A DNA stretch of 64,000 nucleotides, from positions 62,001 to 126,000 of the forward strand of contig SAIW01000011.1 of assembly GCA_004028795.1 (NCBI GenBank), in the 5' to 3' direction. The stretch is from Chitinophagaceae bacterium (GTDB taxonomy: Bacteria; Bacteroidota; Bacteroidia; Chitinophagales; Chitinophagaceae). Made by a program: the position numbers and the translations under genes. Numbering within the stretch: the stretch's first letter is position 1; the number at the start of each line of letters is the position of its first letter. The notes under the pieces are model-generated. The model did not search any database. It was not told the origin of the DNA and was given only the letters and a program-made list of their open reading frames with translations. Below are positions 25,587 to 34,394 of this stretch, piece after piece.

Positions 25587-26459
25587 ATGAGTAAACCATT
25601 AATTGTTATTACCGGAAAGAACGGTCAATTAGGCTGGGAATTGGAAAGATTACATACTCAATATAACAATCAATTTAATTTTTTATTTACAGGAAGAAAT
25701 GAGTTGGACTTGAATAATATACAGTCTATCCCTCTTTTCTTTCAACAATACCAACCATCATTTTTTATTAATTGTGCAGCTTATACTGCTGTTGATAAAG
25801 CCGAAACTGAAAAAGAAACAGCTTATAATAGTAATGCATCAGCAGTTGGCGAATTAGCTAAACAATGTGCAGCAATTAATTGCAGGTTTATTACCATTTC
25901 AACAGATTATGTTTTTGACGGAACAAAAAATGCTCCATATGAAACAACTGATGTAACCAACCCATTAAATGTATATGGTGCATCTAAAAGGGAAGGAGAG
26001 TTGTTAGCCATACAGAATAATCCTTCTGCTATCATCATCCGTACATCTTGGGTGTATAGCAGCTATGGTAATAATTTTGTAAAAACGATGCTGCGTTTAA
26101 TGAAGGAAAGAGAAAGTATAAATGTGGTCAATGATCAAATCGGTTCACCAACTTATGCCAAAGATTTAGCAACAGCCATATTAAATATTATTGTAAGGCT
26201 GTCATCTGAAATCAGTCATCAGTCATCTAACATCTATCATTACAGTAATGAAGGAATTATTTCATGGTATGATTTTGCTAATGAAATACAAGTCTTATCC
26301 GGCTTGAGTTGTAAGGTAAACGCCATTCCTTCTTCACAATATCCAACACCTGCAAAAAGACCTTTCTACACAGCAATGAGTAAAGCTGCCATTGCCAAAG
26401 ATTTCGGTATCGAAATTAAAAATTGGAAAGAAAGTTTAAAAGAATGTTTAGCAGATTAG
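25587..26459 (+). CDS. rfbD: dTDP-4-dehydrorhamnose reductase
   Basis: A 290-residue SDR-type reductase that makes dTDP-L-rhamnose. ITGKNGQLGWELER binds NADPH, NCAAYTAVDKAETE and STDYVFDGTKNAPYET are hallmarks, and YGASKREGE has the Tyr and Lys. No rfbA, rfbB or rfbC gene is in the window, so they lie elsewhere. Between the dimer region and HYSNEGIISWYDFA there is an extra segment, RLSSEISHQSSNIY, encoded by a short repetitive tract (about 26204-26240) that looks like an insertion. Confidence 0.93.
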   Translation: MSKPLIVITGKNGQLGWELERLHTQYNNQFNFLFTGRNELDLNNIQSIPLFFQQYQPSFFINCAAYTAVDKAETEKETAYNSNASAVGELAKQCAAINCRFITISTDYVFDGTKNAPYETTDVTNPLNVYGASKREGELLAIQNNPSAIIIRTSWVYSSYGNNFVKTMLRLMKERESINVVNDQIGSPTYAKDLATAILNIIVRLSSEISHQSSNIYHYSNEGIISWYDFANEIQVLSGLSCKVNAIPSSQYPTPAKRPFYTAMSKAAIAKDFGIEIKNWKESLKECLAD

Positions 26460-26471
26460 GATATTTATAGC

Positions 26472-27431
26472 ATGAAGTTCATCTTCGTTTTTATATTTCA
26501 TCTTACTCTAACAATCAAAAGCTTCGCTTCAAAAGATTCTCTGTTTTCATTTCGTTTCAGAAATGATGTAACTATTACAGTTGATTATCCATCTTCATTC
26601 AATAAAAAGAAGACAACACAGTTAATTATTTATGCTTTGCCCAATGGTAATACAACGGCACAAACTATGGGTAAGGTTTTAAAAGAAGGAGATGATTGGC
26701 ATTTTGATATTCAGCATATAGCAGCACAAACAAAATTTATTCGCAGTAAAATAGTAAACAAAAACATAGTTGTTGTTTATGTGGAGAATAATTTAAAAGC
26801 ATGGCCTGCCTGGAAGAAACAACATGCAGATTACATTACTATCATTCCATCATTAATTGATACTATTATTCAATCACTACATCTTAAAAAATATTATCTC
26901 CATTTGAATGGTCATAGTGGTGGTGGTTCCTTTATATTCGGGTATTTACAAGCTTTTCAGAGAGTTCCTTCAACTGTTAAACGCATTAGTTTTTTAGATA
27001 GTGATTATGGTTACGATTCTTCTTTTGATGGAGAATTGGGTCATTGGTTGAGTTTAAATAAAAAAACTTTCCTTTCAGTATTTGCTTATAATGATAGTGT
27101 TGTAATTTATAATGGCAAACCTTTGGTATCACCCACCGGGGGAACATGGTACAGAAGTAAGTTAATGATGAAAGACTTATCGAAGATTTTTACATTCGAA
27201 CAAAAAAGAAATGATTCTGTTATTCATTTTACTACAGCAGACAGGCAAATCAATTTCTTTTTAATTGATAACCCAGAAGGAAAAATCTTCCACACAGTTC
27301 AGGTAGAAAGAAATGGATTTATTCACTCAGTTTTAGTTGGTACAAAATATGAGAATGAAGGTTATTTTTACTGGGGCAAAAGAGCTTATGAAAAATATAT
27401 TTCAGATTCAGTAAACATTATAAAAAAATAA
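26472..27431 (+). CDS. Exported alpha/beta-hydrolase-like protein
   Basis: A 319-residue protein with a signal peptide (FIFVFIFHLTLTIKSFAS). The nucleophile elbow is NGHSGGGSFIFGY with Ser as the probable nucleophile, SFLDSDYGYDS could supply an acid, and a late His lies in ERNGFIHSVL. This suggests a periplasmic esterase- or peptidase-like hydrolase, but the substrate is unknown. It follows rfbD by 12 bp and precedes the peroxiredoxin by 5 bp, so it probably belongs to the same transcript. A role in processing the polysaccharide is a guess. Confidence 0.7.
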   Translation: MKFIFVFIFHLTLTIKSFASKDSLFSFRFRNDVTITVDYPSSFNKKKTTQLIIYALPNGNTTAQTMGKVLKEGDDWHFDIQHIAAQTKFIRSKIVNKNIVVVYVENNLKAWPAWKKQHADYITIIPSLIDTIIQSLHLKKYYLHLNGHSGGGSFIFGYLQAFQRVPSTVKRISFLDSDYGYDSSFDGELGHWLSLNKKTFLSVFAYNDSVVIYNGKPLVSPTGGTWYRSKLMMKDLSKIFTFEQKRNDSVIHFTTADRQINFFLIDNPEGKIFHTVQVERNGFIHSVLVGTKYENEGYFYWGKRAYEKYISDSVNIIKK

Positions 27432-27436
27432 AAACT

Positions 27437-27907
27437 ATGAGTATTCAAGTTGGTCAGGTTGCACCATTATTCACTTTACACGACACAGACAAAAAAGAAG
27501 TTAAGCTAAGCGATTATAAAGGTAAGAACGTATTATTACTTTTCTTCCCAATGGCATTTACAGGTGTTTGCACAAAAGAATTATGCAGCATAAGAGATAA
27601 TATTGCACTATACAATAATACCAATGCTGTAGTATTGGGTATATCTGTAGATTCTCCCTTTTCATTAGCAAAGTTTAAAGAAGAACAAGGCTTAAATTTT
27701 CCGTTATTAAGCGATTTTAATAAAGAAGCCACCGAAGCTTATGGAGCATCTTACGAATCCTTTATCGGCTGGATGAAAGGTGTAAGCAAACGCAGTGCTT
27801 TTTTAATTGATAAAGAAGGTATTGTGCAATATGCAGAAGTATTAGAAAATGCAGGTGAGTTGCCAAATTTTTCAGCAATCGAGGCAACGTTGGCTAACCT
27901 AAACTAA
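27437..27907 (+). CDS. Peroxiredoxin (AhpE/BCP-like)
   Basis: A 156-residue thiol peroxidase. PMAFTGVCTKELCSIRDN contains the peroxidatic Cys45, and Cys50 five residues later could resolve it, as in BCP-type atypical 2-Cys enzymes. VGQVAPLFTLHDTD at the start and GISVDSPFSLAKFKEEQGL are typical. It reduces hydrogen or organic peroxides in the cytoplasm using thioredoxin or a similar donor. It is the last gene of the plus-strand string that begins at 20740. Confidence 0.9.
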   Translation: MSIQVGQVAPLFTLHDTDKKEVKLSDYKGKNVLLLFFPMAFTGVCTKELCSIRDNIALYNNTNAVVLGISVDSPFSLAKFKEEQGLNFPLLSDFNKEATEAYGASYESFIGWMKGVSKRSAFLIDKEGIVQYAEVLENAGELPNFSAIEATLANLN

Positions 27908-28027
27908 TCTGTAAAACAGTATTTCAGGCAATAAATCAATTGTATTTTACGTTTACAAGATAGCCTTACCATAAAGGCACTGCTATTGTATTGGTAAAAA
28001 AACTTAATTTAGCTGTGTTTTAATGAA

Positions 28028-28372
28028 ATGAAAAAACTGTACACAATAATTTTAGTATCAACATTTATGCTCGCAACAAGTTTTATTGTGCCGGGCAGTA
28101 ATGATATAAATGATATTCAGCTTCGTACAGTACAATGCTATCCAAACCCAGCTACTTCTTTCGTAAACTTTGAGTTTGCTGCCAATACAGAAAAACAGAA
28201 TTACACATTAGCTATTTATAGTTTTATTGGTAATAAAATTTCTGAGAGTGCTGTTACCACTTCAAAAATTATTATAACCTTAGAAAATTATCAGCGTGGC
28301 TTGTATGTATTTCAATTAAAAAATAAAGCCAATCAAATTATTGAAAGCGGTAAATTTCAGGTAGTAAAATAA
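28028..28372 (+). CDS. Small secreted protein consisting mainly of a T9SS type A sorting domain
   Basis: A 114-residue protein: a signal peptide (KLYTIILVSTFMLATSFIV), a linker of some 15 residues, and a region matching the C-terminal domain of type IX secretion cargo: QCYPNPATSFVNFEF, LAIYSFIGNKI and GLYVFQLKNK, ending ESGKFQVVK. Normally this domain follows a large cargo domain; here there is essentially none. It could be a stand-alone domain with its own role or the remnant of a larger gene. The start ATG 28028 gives the signal peptide. No frameshifted cargo ORF is visible upstream. Confidence 0.75.
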   Translation: MKKLYTIILVSTFMLATSFIVPGSNDINDIQLRTVQCYPNPATSFVNFEFAANTEKQNYTLAIYSFIGNKISESAVTTSKIIITLENYQRGLYVFQLKNKANQIIESGKFQVVK

Positions 28373-28408
28373 TTTGGTACTAAGCTGCATCTTTTCAATT
28401 AAACTTTC

Positions 28409-28429
28409 GTTGCGTCGCACACTTGTACT
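28409..28429 (+). repeat. Dispersed repeat family A, copy 6
   Basis: GTTGCGTCGCACACTTGTAC is exact. Upstream, TACTAAGCT matches the flank of the copies at 59411 and (with one change) 12172. Confidence 0.8.
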
Positions 28430-28448
28430 GCAACAATTCTAATCAACA

Positions 28449-29273
28449 TTACTCATCAAAAAATATTCTTACTGTTTGGTAAAACCATTTATTCTGCATA
28501 GCAGCTGCATGCTGGTTCATACTTTCATTATAACTGTGCAAGCCGAATAAGCCGGCCATATTTCCTTTGTTAATAGCAATTTCTAAATAACCCGCACTAT
28601 TAAAAAAAGCTACTTTTTCAGATTCTGTTACTGATGCATAATTATCATGAATTGCATTAATTGTTTCGTTACGTTTAAAGATAATTTTAAACTTTCTGCC
28701 ATTGCATTGCTCATCAAAAACTGTTTTGGTAATGTTTACAATTACATTTTCAAAATGGTCTACAAATAAAATCTGGCCGTCAATCCAATTAGCACCTGTT
28801 GTTGGTTTTAAAGAAGTTTTTTCAACAATCTCTGTTGCTGCCTTACCAACCTCATTCAATACATTTCCTTTAATAATTTTATTTACAGCTTCGGCAATTG
28901 TTTCTGTAATTTCTAAAAATGTATTTTGTTTAGTTGTTCGTAAACTAACGATTTGCTCAGGTTTCGTTTGCGTAATTAATGTAAGAATACCATTATCAGG
29001 GCAAATAATAAACTGGTTGTTGAATGATGCCATTAAAATCCTGGCGTCTTTAGCCGAATAAACATCCAGCAAAACAATATGAATTGTTTTTTGAGGAAAA
29101 TATTTAAAAGCACTGCTGCAACTATAAGCAGCATGCGGAAAATTTGTTTGCACTAAATGGTGTGTAATATCAACTATTTGTAAAGATTCATGCTTACTTA
29201 ATAACTGCCCTTTAATAGCACCTGCAATATAATCCTGCAAGCCTAAATCTGTTGAAAGGGTTACAATTGGCAT
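28449..29273 (-). CDS. SAM hydroxide adenosyltransferase (DUF62 / SAM hydrolase family)
   Basis: A 274-residue protein. IVTLSTDLGLQDYIAGAIKG and VDITHHLVQTNFPHAAY at the N-terminus and FICPDNGILTLI match the DUF62 family, which hydrolyses S-adenosylmethionine to adenosine and methionine and is related to the fluorinase and chlorinase enzymes. The C-terminal domain contains DHFENVIVNI. The halogenase-specific features cannot be judged by eye, so the general hydrolase function is the safer call. It lies 19 bp downstream of an SDR gene on the same strand. Confidence 0.9.
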   Translation of the reverse strand: MPIVTLSTDLGLQDYIAGAIKGQLLSKHESLQIVDITHHLVQTNFPHAAYSCSSAFKYFPQKTIHIVLLDVYSAKDARILMASFNNQFIICPDNGILTLITQTKPEQIVSLRTTKQNTFLEITETIAEAVNKIIKGNVLNEVGKAATEIVEKTSLKPTTGANWIDGQILFVDHFENVIVNITKTVFDEQCNGRKFKIIFKRNETINAIHDNYASVTESEKVAFFNSAGYLEIAINKGNMAGLFGLHSYNESMNQHAAAMQNKWFYQTVRIFFDE

Positions 29274-29292
29274 AAATAATTTTAATAATATT

Positions 29293-30099
29293 TTACTTTA
29301 CCAATTCGCCGTTTTTAAAGAAAAATTTCTTAACCAATTTATCTGCTATAGATGGAAAAAATCTGTTCAGGAAAACAGTTTCTTTTCCCTGAAAAGTTAA
29401 TACCAATGTACGTTTGCTTTTAGTAATGGCATTAACAATATGTAAGGCACATGCTTCTGCGGTCATCATTTTGCCTTCATCCATTGGTGTTTCCCCATGT
29501 GCTTTTCCCTCTCTGTTCAATGCTACATTTCTTATGTTAGATGCTGTAAAGCCGGGGCAAACCCACATAACATTTACACCCGTTCCCAATAATTCAGTTC
29601 TTAAAGCTTCCATCCAACCATTCATTGCAAATTTTGATGCAGAATAACCGCTTCTTCCGGGCAAACCTCTATACCCCGCAATGGAAGAAACGCCAACAAT
29701 AGCTCCTTTATTTTTTAAGATGTATGGCAAAGAAAACTTAGTGCAGTAAACAGTTCCCCAAAAATTTATATCCATTATTTTTCTCAGTGTTGATAGTTCA
29801 ACATCTTTAAACAATGAACGCATACTCATACCGGCATTGTTAATTAAAATATCAATAGTGCCGTAGAGTTTAATGGTTGCATCAATAAAACTTTTACATT
29901 CATTTTCAACACTAACATCTGCTGTGTGAATTAGTAAAGGCTTACCTGCATTCTGCTGCTGCAGATTGTATAATTTATCATAATTACGGCCGCAGGTTGC
30001 CACTTTAGCACCTTTTGAAAGAAACAGTTCTACCAATGCTTTACCAATACCTTCAGAGCCACCTGTAATAACAACAATTTTATTTTGAAATGCACTCAT
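29293..30099 (-). CDS. Short-chain dehydrogenase/reductase
   Basis: A 268-residue classical SDR. VVITGGSEGIGKALVELFL is the TGxxxGIG cofactor motif, NNAGMSMRS the NNAG motif, VGVSSIAGYRG contains the catalytic Ser and SGYSASKFAMNG the Tyr and Lys. An Arg at CGRNYDK after strand 2 suggests NADPH. The substrate is unknown. It shares a strand and probably a transcript with the SAM hydrolase gene. Confidence 0.92.
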   Translation of the reverse strand: MSAFQNKIVVITGGSEGIGKALVELFLSKGAKVATCGRNYDKLYNLQQQNAGKPLLIHTADVSVENECKSFIDATIKLYGTIDILINNAGMSMRSLFKDVELSTLRKIMDINFWGTVYCTKFSLPYILKNKGAIVGVSSIAGYRGLPGRSGYSASKFAMNGWMEALRTELLGTGVNVMWVCPGFTASNIRNVALNREGKAHGETPMDEGKMMTAEACALHIVNAITKSKRTLVLTFQGKETVFLNRFFPSIADKLVKKFFFKNGELVK

Positions 30100-30187
30100 T
30101 TTCTGTGTTTGTAAACAAAAATAAGTTGAGTATGTTTTAATAGAACAAACTATTTGTAAATAAGTGAGGAAAAAAGTTTTTAAAAAT

Positions 30188-30217
30188 TTGGTGAGGAATT
30201 GAATTCTCCTATTTTTG
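30188..30217 (+). promoter_or_regulatory. Promoter of tRNA-Lys
   Basis: TTG at 30188-30190 and TATTTTTG at 30210-30217 are 19 nt apart, a full match to the Bacteroidetes -33/-7 consensus. The tRNA starts 25 bp downstream. Confidence 0.75.
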
Positions 30218-30241
30218 CACTCCCAAAAACAAAACGGGTGA

Positions 30242-30314
30242 GATCTCGTAGCTCAGTTGGTAGAGCACAACACTTTTAATGTTGGGGCCCTGGGTTCGAG
30301 TCCCAGCGGGATCA
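30242..30314 (+). tRNA. tRNA-Lys (UUU)
   Basis: A complete 73-nt cloverleaf can be drawn. The acceptor stem pairs GATCTCG with CGGGATC, the D stem is GCTC/GAGC, the anticodon stem CAACA/TGTTG encloses CTTTTAA (anticodon TTT), and the T arm is CTGGG-TTCGAGT-CCCAG. The discriminator base is A and CCA is not encoded. The surrounding gap (30100-30445) holds its promoter and terminator and nothing else I can support. Confidence 0.96.
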
Positions 30315-30323
30315 CTGAACAAA

Positions 30324-30351
30324 AGCCACTTAATTTAAGTGGTTTTTTTAT
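30324..30351 (+). terminator. Terminator of tRNA-Lys
   Basis: GCCACTT pairs with AAGTGG across AATTT and is followed by seven T residues. Confidence 0.8.
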
Positions 30352-30445
30352 TTGCTATAGCTATATAAAGTTTTATTAAGTGTTAATGATACACTTATAA
30401 ATTCATTGCTTACATTTACTTTCATAATTAAACATTATTGCAGCC

Positions 30446-31996
30446 ATGAAAAAATGTATTGTTATCCTTTTTGCAGTTTTTTTTACTTCTTGTTTATTAG
30501 CACAAAACACTGCACAATTAGTTGTTAACGGGTATAATCCTCAAACAACCATCAGCCGTCATATCTACGGGCATTTTTCAGAGCATTTAGGAAGATGTAT
30601 TTACGATGGCTTTTGGGTAAGCGATACATTGAATGTTAAAAAGCAAGGCCGCATTCGTTTAGATGTTGTTGATGCATTGAAAAAAATTCAGGTACCCAAT
30701 CTTCGATGGCCTGGTGGTTGCTTTGCAGATGAATATCACTGGAGAGATGGTATCGGTCCCCGCAACCAACGCCCGTATATGGTAAATACCAACTGGGGTG
30801 GTGTTTCAGAAGATAACAGCTTTGGTACACATGAATTTTTAGAATTATGTTCGCTGTTGAATTGTGAGCCTTATATAGCCGGCAATGTAGGCAGCGGCAC
30901 TGTTGAAGAAATGGCCAAATGGGTGGAATATTTAAACAGCGATGCTAAGAGTACCATGACTGATTTACGCAAACAAAACGGACGTAACGAACCCTGGCGT
31001 GTAAAATTCTGGGGAGTAGGAAATGAAAGCTGGGGTTGCGGTGGAAATATGACTGCCGATTTTTATGCAGACCAGTACAAACGTTATGCTGTTTACTGCA
31101 GAAATTATAATAATGCCCCCTTATTAAAAATTGCAAGCGGAGCCAATACCGCAGATTATAACTGGACAGAAACATTAATGAAAAATGTTGGTGCAGGAAG
31201 AATGTGGGGGCTAACATTGCATTATTATACTTTACCATCCGGTAGTTGGGTTACACAAGGAAAAGGCTCTGCCACTTCTTTTGATGAAAAAGAATATTTC
31301 ACTACCATGAAGAGTTGCCTGTATATGGAAGAATTAGTAACACGCCACAGCACGATTATGGATAAATATGACCCTGCAAAAAAATGTGCTTTGGTGGTAG
31401 ATGAGTGGGGCGTTTGGACAGATGTTGAACCAGGTACTAATCCCGGTTTTCTGTTTCAGCAGAACAGTTTGCGTGATGCTTTAATTGCAGGAACTACACT
31501 GAATATTTTTAACAATCACAGCGATAGAGTTCGCATGGCAAATCTTGCTCAAACAGTAAATGTGTTACAATCAATTGTTTTAACACAGGGCACTAAAATG
31601 TTGCTTACACCAACTTATTATGTTTTCGATTTGTATAAAGTACATCAGGATGCAAAACTGTTACCTGTTAATATCTCAAGCCCCGATTATGTTTCGGGCA
31701 ATGCGAAAATTCCTGCAGTAAATGTTTCTGCTTCGCAGGATTCAACAGGTGCAGTACATATTTCATTGGTAAATATTGATGCTGCTAAAAAAATAAATAT
31801 CAAAGCAGCACTTGGCGGAATCAATTTCAAAAACATCAAAGGTCAGATTATTACGTCAGGCAAATTCACAGACATTAATACTTTCGATAAACCATACAAT
31901 GTTATTATCAACGCATTCAATGGTGCTAAAAAAGAAGGTAATGATTTATTAGTTGAATTACCGCCATTAAGTGTTGTAATGTTAGAGTTGAAGTAA
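30446..31996 (+). CDS. Secreted alpha-L-arabinofuranosidase (GH51)
   Basis: A 516-residue glycoside hydrolase. The N-terminus ([17 protein letters not shown]) is a signal peptide, with a possible lipobox Cys in [36 protein letters not shown] and GPRNQRP are GH51 landmarks. The acid/base Glu is in [12 protein letters not shown] (about residue 194) and the nucleophile Glu in VVDEWGVW (about residue 320). It removes arabinofuranosyl residues from arabinan or arabinoxylan in the periplasm or outside the cell. No polysaccharide utilisation locus surrounds it. The C-terminal beta domain is complete. Confidence 0.94.
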   Translation: MKKCIVILFAVFFTSCLLAQNTAQLVVNGYNPQTTISRHIYGHFSEHLGRCIYDGFWVSDTLNVKKQGRIRLDVVDALKKIQVPNLRWPGGCFADEYHWRDGIGPRNQRPYMVNTNWGGVSEDNSFGTHEFLELCSLLNCEPYIAGNVGSGTVEEMAKWVEYLNSDAKSTMTDLRKQNGRNEPWRVKFWGVGNESWGCGGNMTADFYADQYKRYAVYCRNYNNAPLLKIASGANTADYNWTETLMKNVGAGRMWGLTLHYYTLPSGSWVTQGKGSATSFDEKEYFTTMKSCLYMEELVTRHSTIMDKYDPAKKCALVVDEWGVWTDVEPGTNPGFLFQQNSLRDALIAGTTLNIFNNHSDRVRMANLAQTVNVLQSIVLTQGTKMLLTPTYYVFDLYKVHQDAKLLPVNISSPDYVSGNAKIPAVNVSASQDSTGAVHISLVNIDAAKKINIKAALGGINFKNIKGQIITSGKFTDINTFDKPYNVIINAFNGAKKEGNDLLVELPPLSVVMLELK

Positions 31997-32004
31997 GTTA
32001 CTTC

Positions 32005-32041
32005 ACCGCAAAGTCGCAAAGGCGGGGTGTTTCGCAAAGTG
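32005..32041 (+). repeat. Dispersed repeat family B, copy 4 (diverged)
   Basis: CACCGCAAAGTCGCAAAGGC is followed by TTTCGCAAAGTG. It is related to the inverse of the block at 10521 and sits directly after the GH51 gene. Confidence 0.55.
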
Positions 32042-32067
32042 TTATGGTAAATTTTTAATGTTCTGAT

Positions 32068-32203
32068 GTCATTCCGAGATTGGGTTCCTGCTCAACGAGG
32101 AATCCAATTGTATTTGGTAGAAAGAGATGTACAAACATCATGGCTATTGTTTTTGGTGTTTGTGTTGGCAAAGCCAATCTCGGGCACGAACCTTCGAAAT
32201 GAC
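32068..32203. repeat. Palindromic repeat family C, copy 2 (136 bp)
   Basis: The left arm GTCATTCCGAGATTGGGTTC is inverted in the right arm CAATCTCGGGCACGAACC with TTCGAAATGAC. The centre differs from copy 1. An open frame running through it (32066-32287) has no family resemblance and is treated as spurious. Confidence 0.75.
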
Positions 32204-32291
32204 GATGGAATAATCAAAAAACTCTTTCACATAATTATATTTTCGTTACTTTTCCAAACAATCAATTTTTACACTACTAAATGCTAATGCC

Positions 32292-32729
32292 ATGATTAAA
32301 TTACAGGTTATCGGCAACCTTGGAAAAGATGCCGTGGTAAACAACGTTAACGGAAAAAATGTCATCAACTTCACCGTAGCTCATACAGAAAAATACAGAG
32401 ATGCACAAGGCAATCAAAAAGACAAAACAACCTGGGTTGATTGTGCTTATTGGACAGACAGAACAGCTATTGCACCTTACTTAAAAAAAGGAACTCAGGT
32501 GTATGTTGAAGGCACCCCCGATGTTAGAACTTATACCAAACAAGATGGTACAAACGGTGCAGCACTAACCTTAAGAATTCTTAGTGTGCAATTATTAGGA
32601 AGTCGCCCGGCAGAAGGAAACAGCAACAGCAATGGTTCTTATAATCAAAGCAGTTACAGCCAGCCCGCAAGCGTTGCAGTGCAACAGCCTGCATCTATAA
32701 CAGAGCCTTTTGATGATTTACCGTTTTAA
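32292..32729 (+). CDS. ssb: Single-stranded DNA-binding protein
   Basis: A 145-residue OB-fold protein that coats single-stranded DNA. The OB fold runs from QVIGNLGKDAVVNNVNGKNV through FTVAHTEKYRDAQG and TTWVDCAYWTD to VYVEGTPDVRTYTKQDG. A Gly/Ser/Asn/Gln-rich linker leads to the acidic tip EPFDDLPF, the docking site for repair and replication partners. The length is normal for a bacterial SSB. It ends with a strong terminator. Confidence 0.95.
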   Translation: MIKLQVIGNLGKDAVVNNVNGKNVINFTVAHTEKYRDAQGNQKDKTTWVDCAYWTDRTAIAPYLKKGTQVYVEGTPDVRTYTKQDGTNGAALTLRILSVQLLGSRPAEGNSNSNGSYNQSSYSQPASVAVQQPASITEPFDDLPF

Positions 32730-32755
32730 TTAGCTATACTCACTCATTAGTCAAT

Positions 32756-32788
32756 GGCTGCATATACTTATGCAGCCATTTTTATTTT
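32756..32788 (+). terminator. Terminator of ssb
   Basis: GGCTGCATA pairs perfectly with TATGCAGCC around TACT, followed by ATTTTTATTTT. An ATG at 32770 falls inside the stem, which argues against using it as the start of the next gene. Confidence 0.88.
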
Positions 32789-32802
32789 ACATTGCAACCA
32801 TT

Positions 32803-33882
32803 ATGGCAGAGCAAATATTTTCTTATCAACAACTATATCAATTCACAGAAAAAATTTTCTTATCAATTGGTTGTTCTCAGCAGGATGCAACAACGGCAAC
32901 CAAAGTTTTATTATCGGCAGATGTTCGTGGTATTGATAGCCACGGTGTAGCAAGGTTAAGCGGTTATGTTCGTTTGTGGGAAGCCAAACGTATTAATGCA
33001 AATCCTCATATCAAAATCATTCACCAAACACCCTCTACTGCCACTGTTGATGGCGATGCAGGCCTAGGTTTAGTGGTAGCACCGCATGCCATGCAAATTG
33101 CTATTGATAAAGCCAAACAGGTTGGCACGGGTTGGGTAAGTGTAGGTAATAGTAATCATTTTGGCATAGCAGGTTATCATGCTATGATGGCTTTGGAACA
33201 TGATATGATTGGTATTGCTATGACGAATGCCAGTGCATTGGTAGCACCCACTTTTTCAACAGAAAAAATGTTAGGTACCAATCCTATTGCTGTTGTTATT
33301 CCTGCCCAACATCAACCGCCCTTTGTGGCAGATTTTGCAACCACTACAGCCGCCAACGGTAAATTAGAAATATTGCAACGCAAAAATGCAGATGCACCCT
33401 TGGGTTGGGTGCAGGATGAAAACGGTAATGCCAGTACCGATGCCAATATTTTAAAAAAGAAAGGAGCTTTATTGCCTTTGGGCAGCGATAGAGAACATGG
33501 CTCTCATAAAGGCTATGCATTGGGCAGTATTGTAGATATTTTTTCAGCGGTATTAAGTGGTGGCAGTTATGGTCCATGGGCCCCGCCTTTTCCTGCTTAT
33601 GTACCCATGCCCGAGAACATGCCTGGTAAGGGCTTAGGTCATTTTTTTGGTGCGATGCGTATTGATGCATTCAGACCTACCGAAGAGTTTAAACAGCATA
33701 TGGATAACTGGATTGAACGTTTCCGCAAAGCCAAGCCTGCTGCGGGTTTTGAGAAGGTACTCATTCCCGGCGACCCTGAACGGGAAACAGAAAAAGAAAG
33801 AATGCAAAACGGGATTCCTGTTGTAGAAGCTGTTGTTGAGGATTTAAAATTGGTGGGAGAGAAGTTTAATATCGAATTATAA
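32803..33882 (+). CDS. Ldh family oxidoreductase (malate/L-lactate/ureidoglycolate dehydrogenase type)
   Basis: A 359-residue NAD(P)-dependent 2-hydroxyacid dehydrogenase of the Ldh family, which is unrelated to classical lactate dehydrogenase. SADVRGIDSHGVARLSGYV contains the catalytic His, GNSNHFGIAGYHAMMAL and MTNASALVAPTFSTEKMLGT bind the cofactor and substrate, and EHGSHKGYALGSIVDIFS follows. The substrate is not identifiable. ATG 32803 (MAEQIFSYQQLYQF) is chosen because an upstream ATG at 32770 lies in the ssb terminator. Confidence 0.91.
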   Translation: MAEQIFSYQQLYQFTEKIFLSIGCSQQDATTATKVLLSADVRGIDSHGVARLSGYVRLWEAKRINANPHIKIIHQTPSTATVDGDAGLGLVVAPHAMQIAIDKAKQVGTGWVSVGNSNHFGIAGYHAMMALEHDMIGIAMTNASALVAPTFSTEKMLGTNPIAVVIPAQHQPPFVADFATTTAANGKLEILQRKNADAPLGWVQDENGNASTDANILKKKGALLPLGSDREHGSHKGYALGSIVDIFSAVLSGGSYGPWAPPFPAYVPMPENMPGKGLGHFFGAMRIDAFRPTEEFKQHMDNWIERFRKAKPAAGFEKVLIPGDPERETEKERMQNGIPVVEAVVEDLKLVGEKFNIEL

Positions 33883-33891
33883 AATACAGGT

Positions 33892-34374
33892 ATGCAATTA
33901 ATAAAATCTATTATTCTAATAAGCAGTATTTTCTTTTTACTTGGCTGTAATCAATCTGACATCAAACAAGAGATTTTTAAAAAGACTAATACATCAACTA
34001 AAACGGATAATAAGCCATCTAATAATGATACTTTATTGGTTGATGATAGTTGTGCCGTTTTTATTATAGCAGATTCGTTACAAATCAATAAGCGAAAGCA
34101 AGAATCAGGAGAAAGTTTTTATGAAGGAGTAGGTGATTATATGTTCTACCTAAACGAATCTCAACATTTCTTAGATAGTGTAAAACTCAAGACTGTTAGA
34201 TGCGAAGGAAAAAAGTTCTTGCAGTTTACCAACCATAAAAATTATACTGAAACCATCAACTTAAAAAATCCGGATGAGCTATGGCAAATCTATTTTTTCA
34301 AGCCTTCGGCTAAAGCATATAAAGTTGATATGGCTTTAATAGATGAAGCGTATAGCAAATACTTTGTGCAATAG
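33892..34374 (+). CDS. Hypothetical lipoprotein
   Basis: A 160-residue protein with a lipoprotein signal (LIKSIILISSIFFLLGC; the lipobox Cys is the last residue). After a polar linker rich in Lys, Thr and Asn comes a small domain of about 110 residues (SCAVFIIADSLQINKRK, then VGDYMFYLNESQHFLDS and ELWQIYFFKPSAKAYKVD). I do not recognise a family. It probably sits on the periplasmic face of a membrane. It is the last gene before the tandem repeat array. Confidence 0.6.
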   Translation: MQLIKSIILISSIFFLLGCNQSDIKQEIFKKTNTSTKTDNKPSNNDTLLVDDSCAVFIIADSLQINKRKQESGESFYEGVGDYMFYLNESQHFLDSVKLKTVRCEGKKFLQFTNHKNYTETINLKNPDELWQIYFFKPSAKAYKVDMALIDEAYSKYFVQ

Positions 34375-34394
34375 TTTTTTTATTTCGTTTCCTC

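Noticed and set aside
28449-29273. SAM-dependent halogenase
   Set aside because: The family includes fluorinase and chlorinase, but nothing visible favours halogenation over hydrolysis.
32066-32287. 73-residue open frame upstream of ssb
   Set aside because: It reads through palindromic repeat family C copy 2 and has no protein-like conservation pattern.
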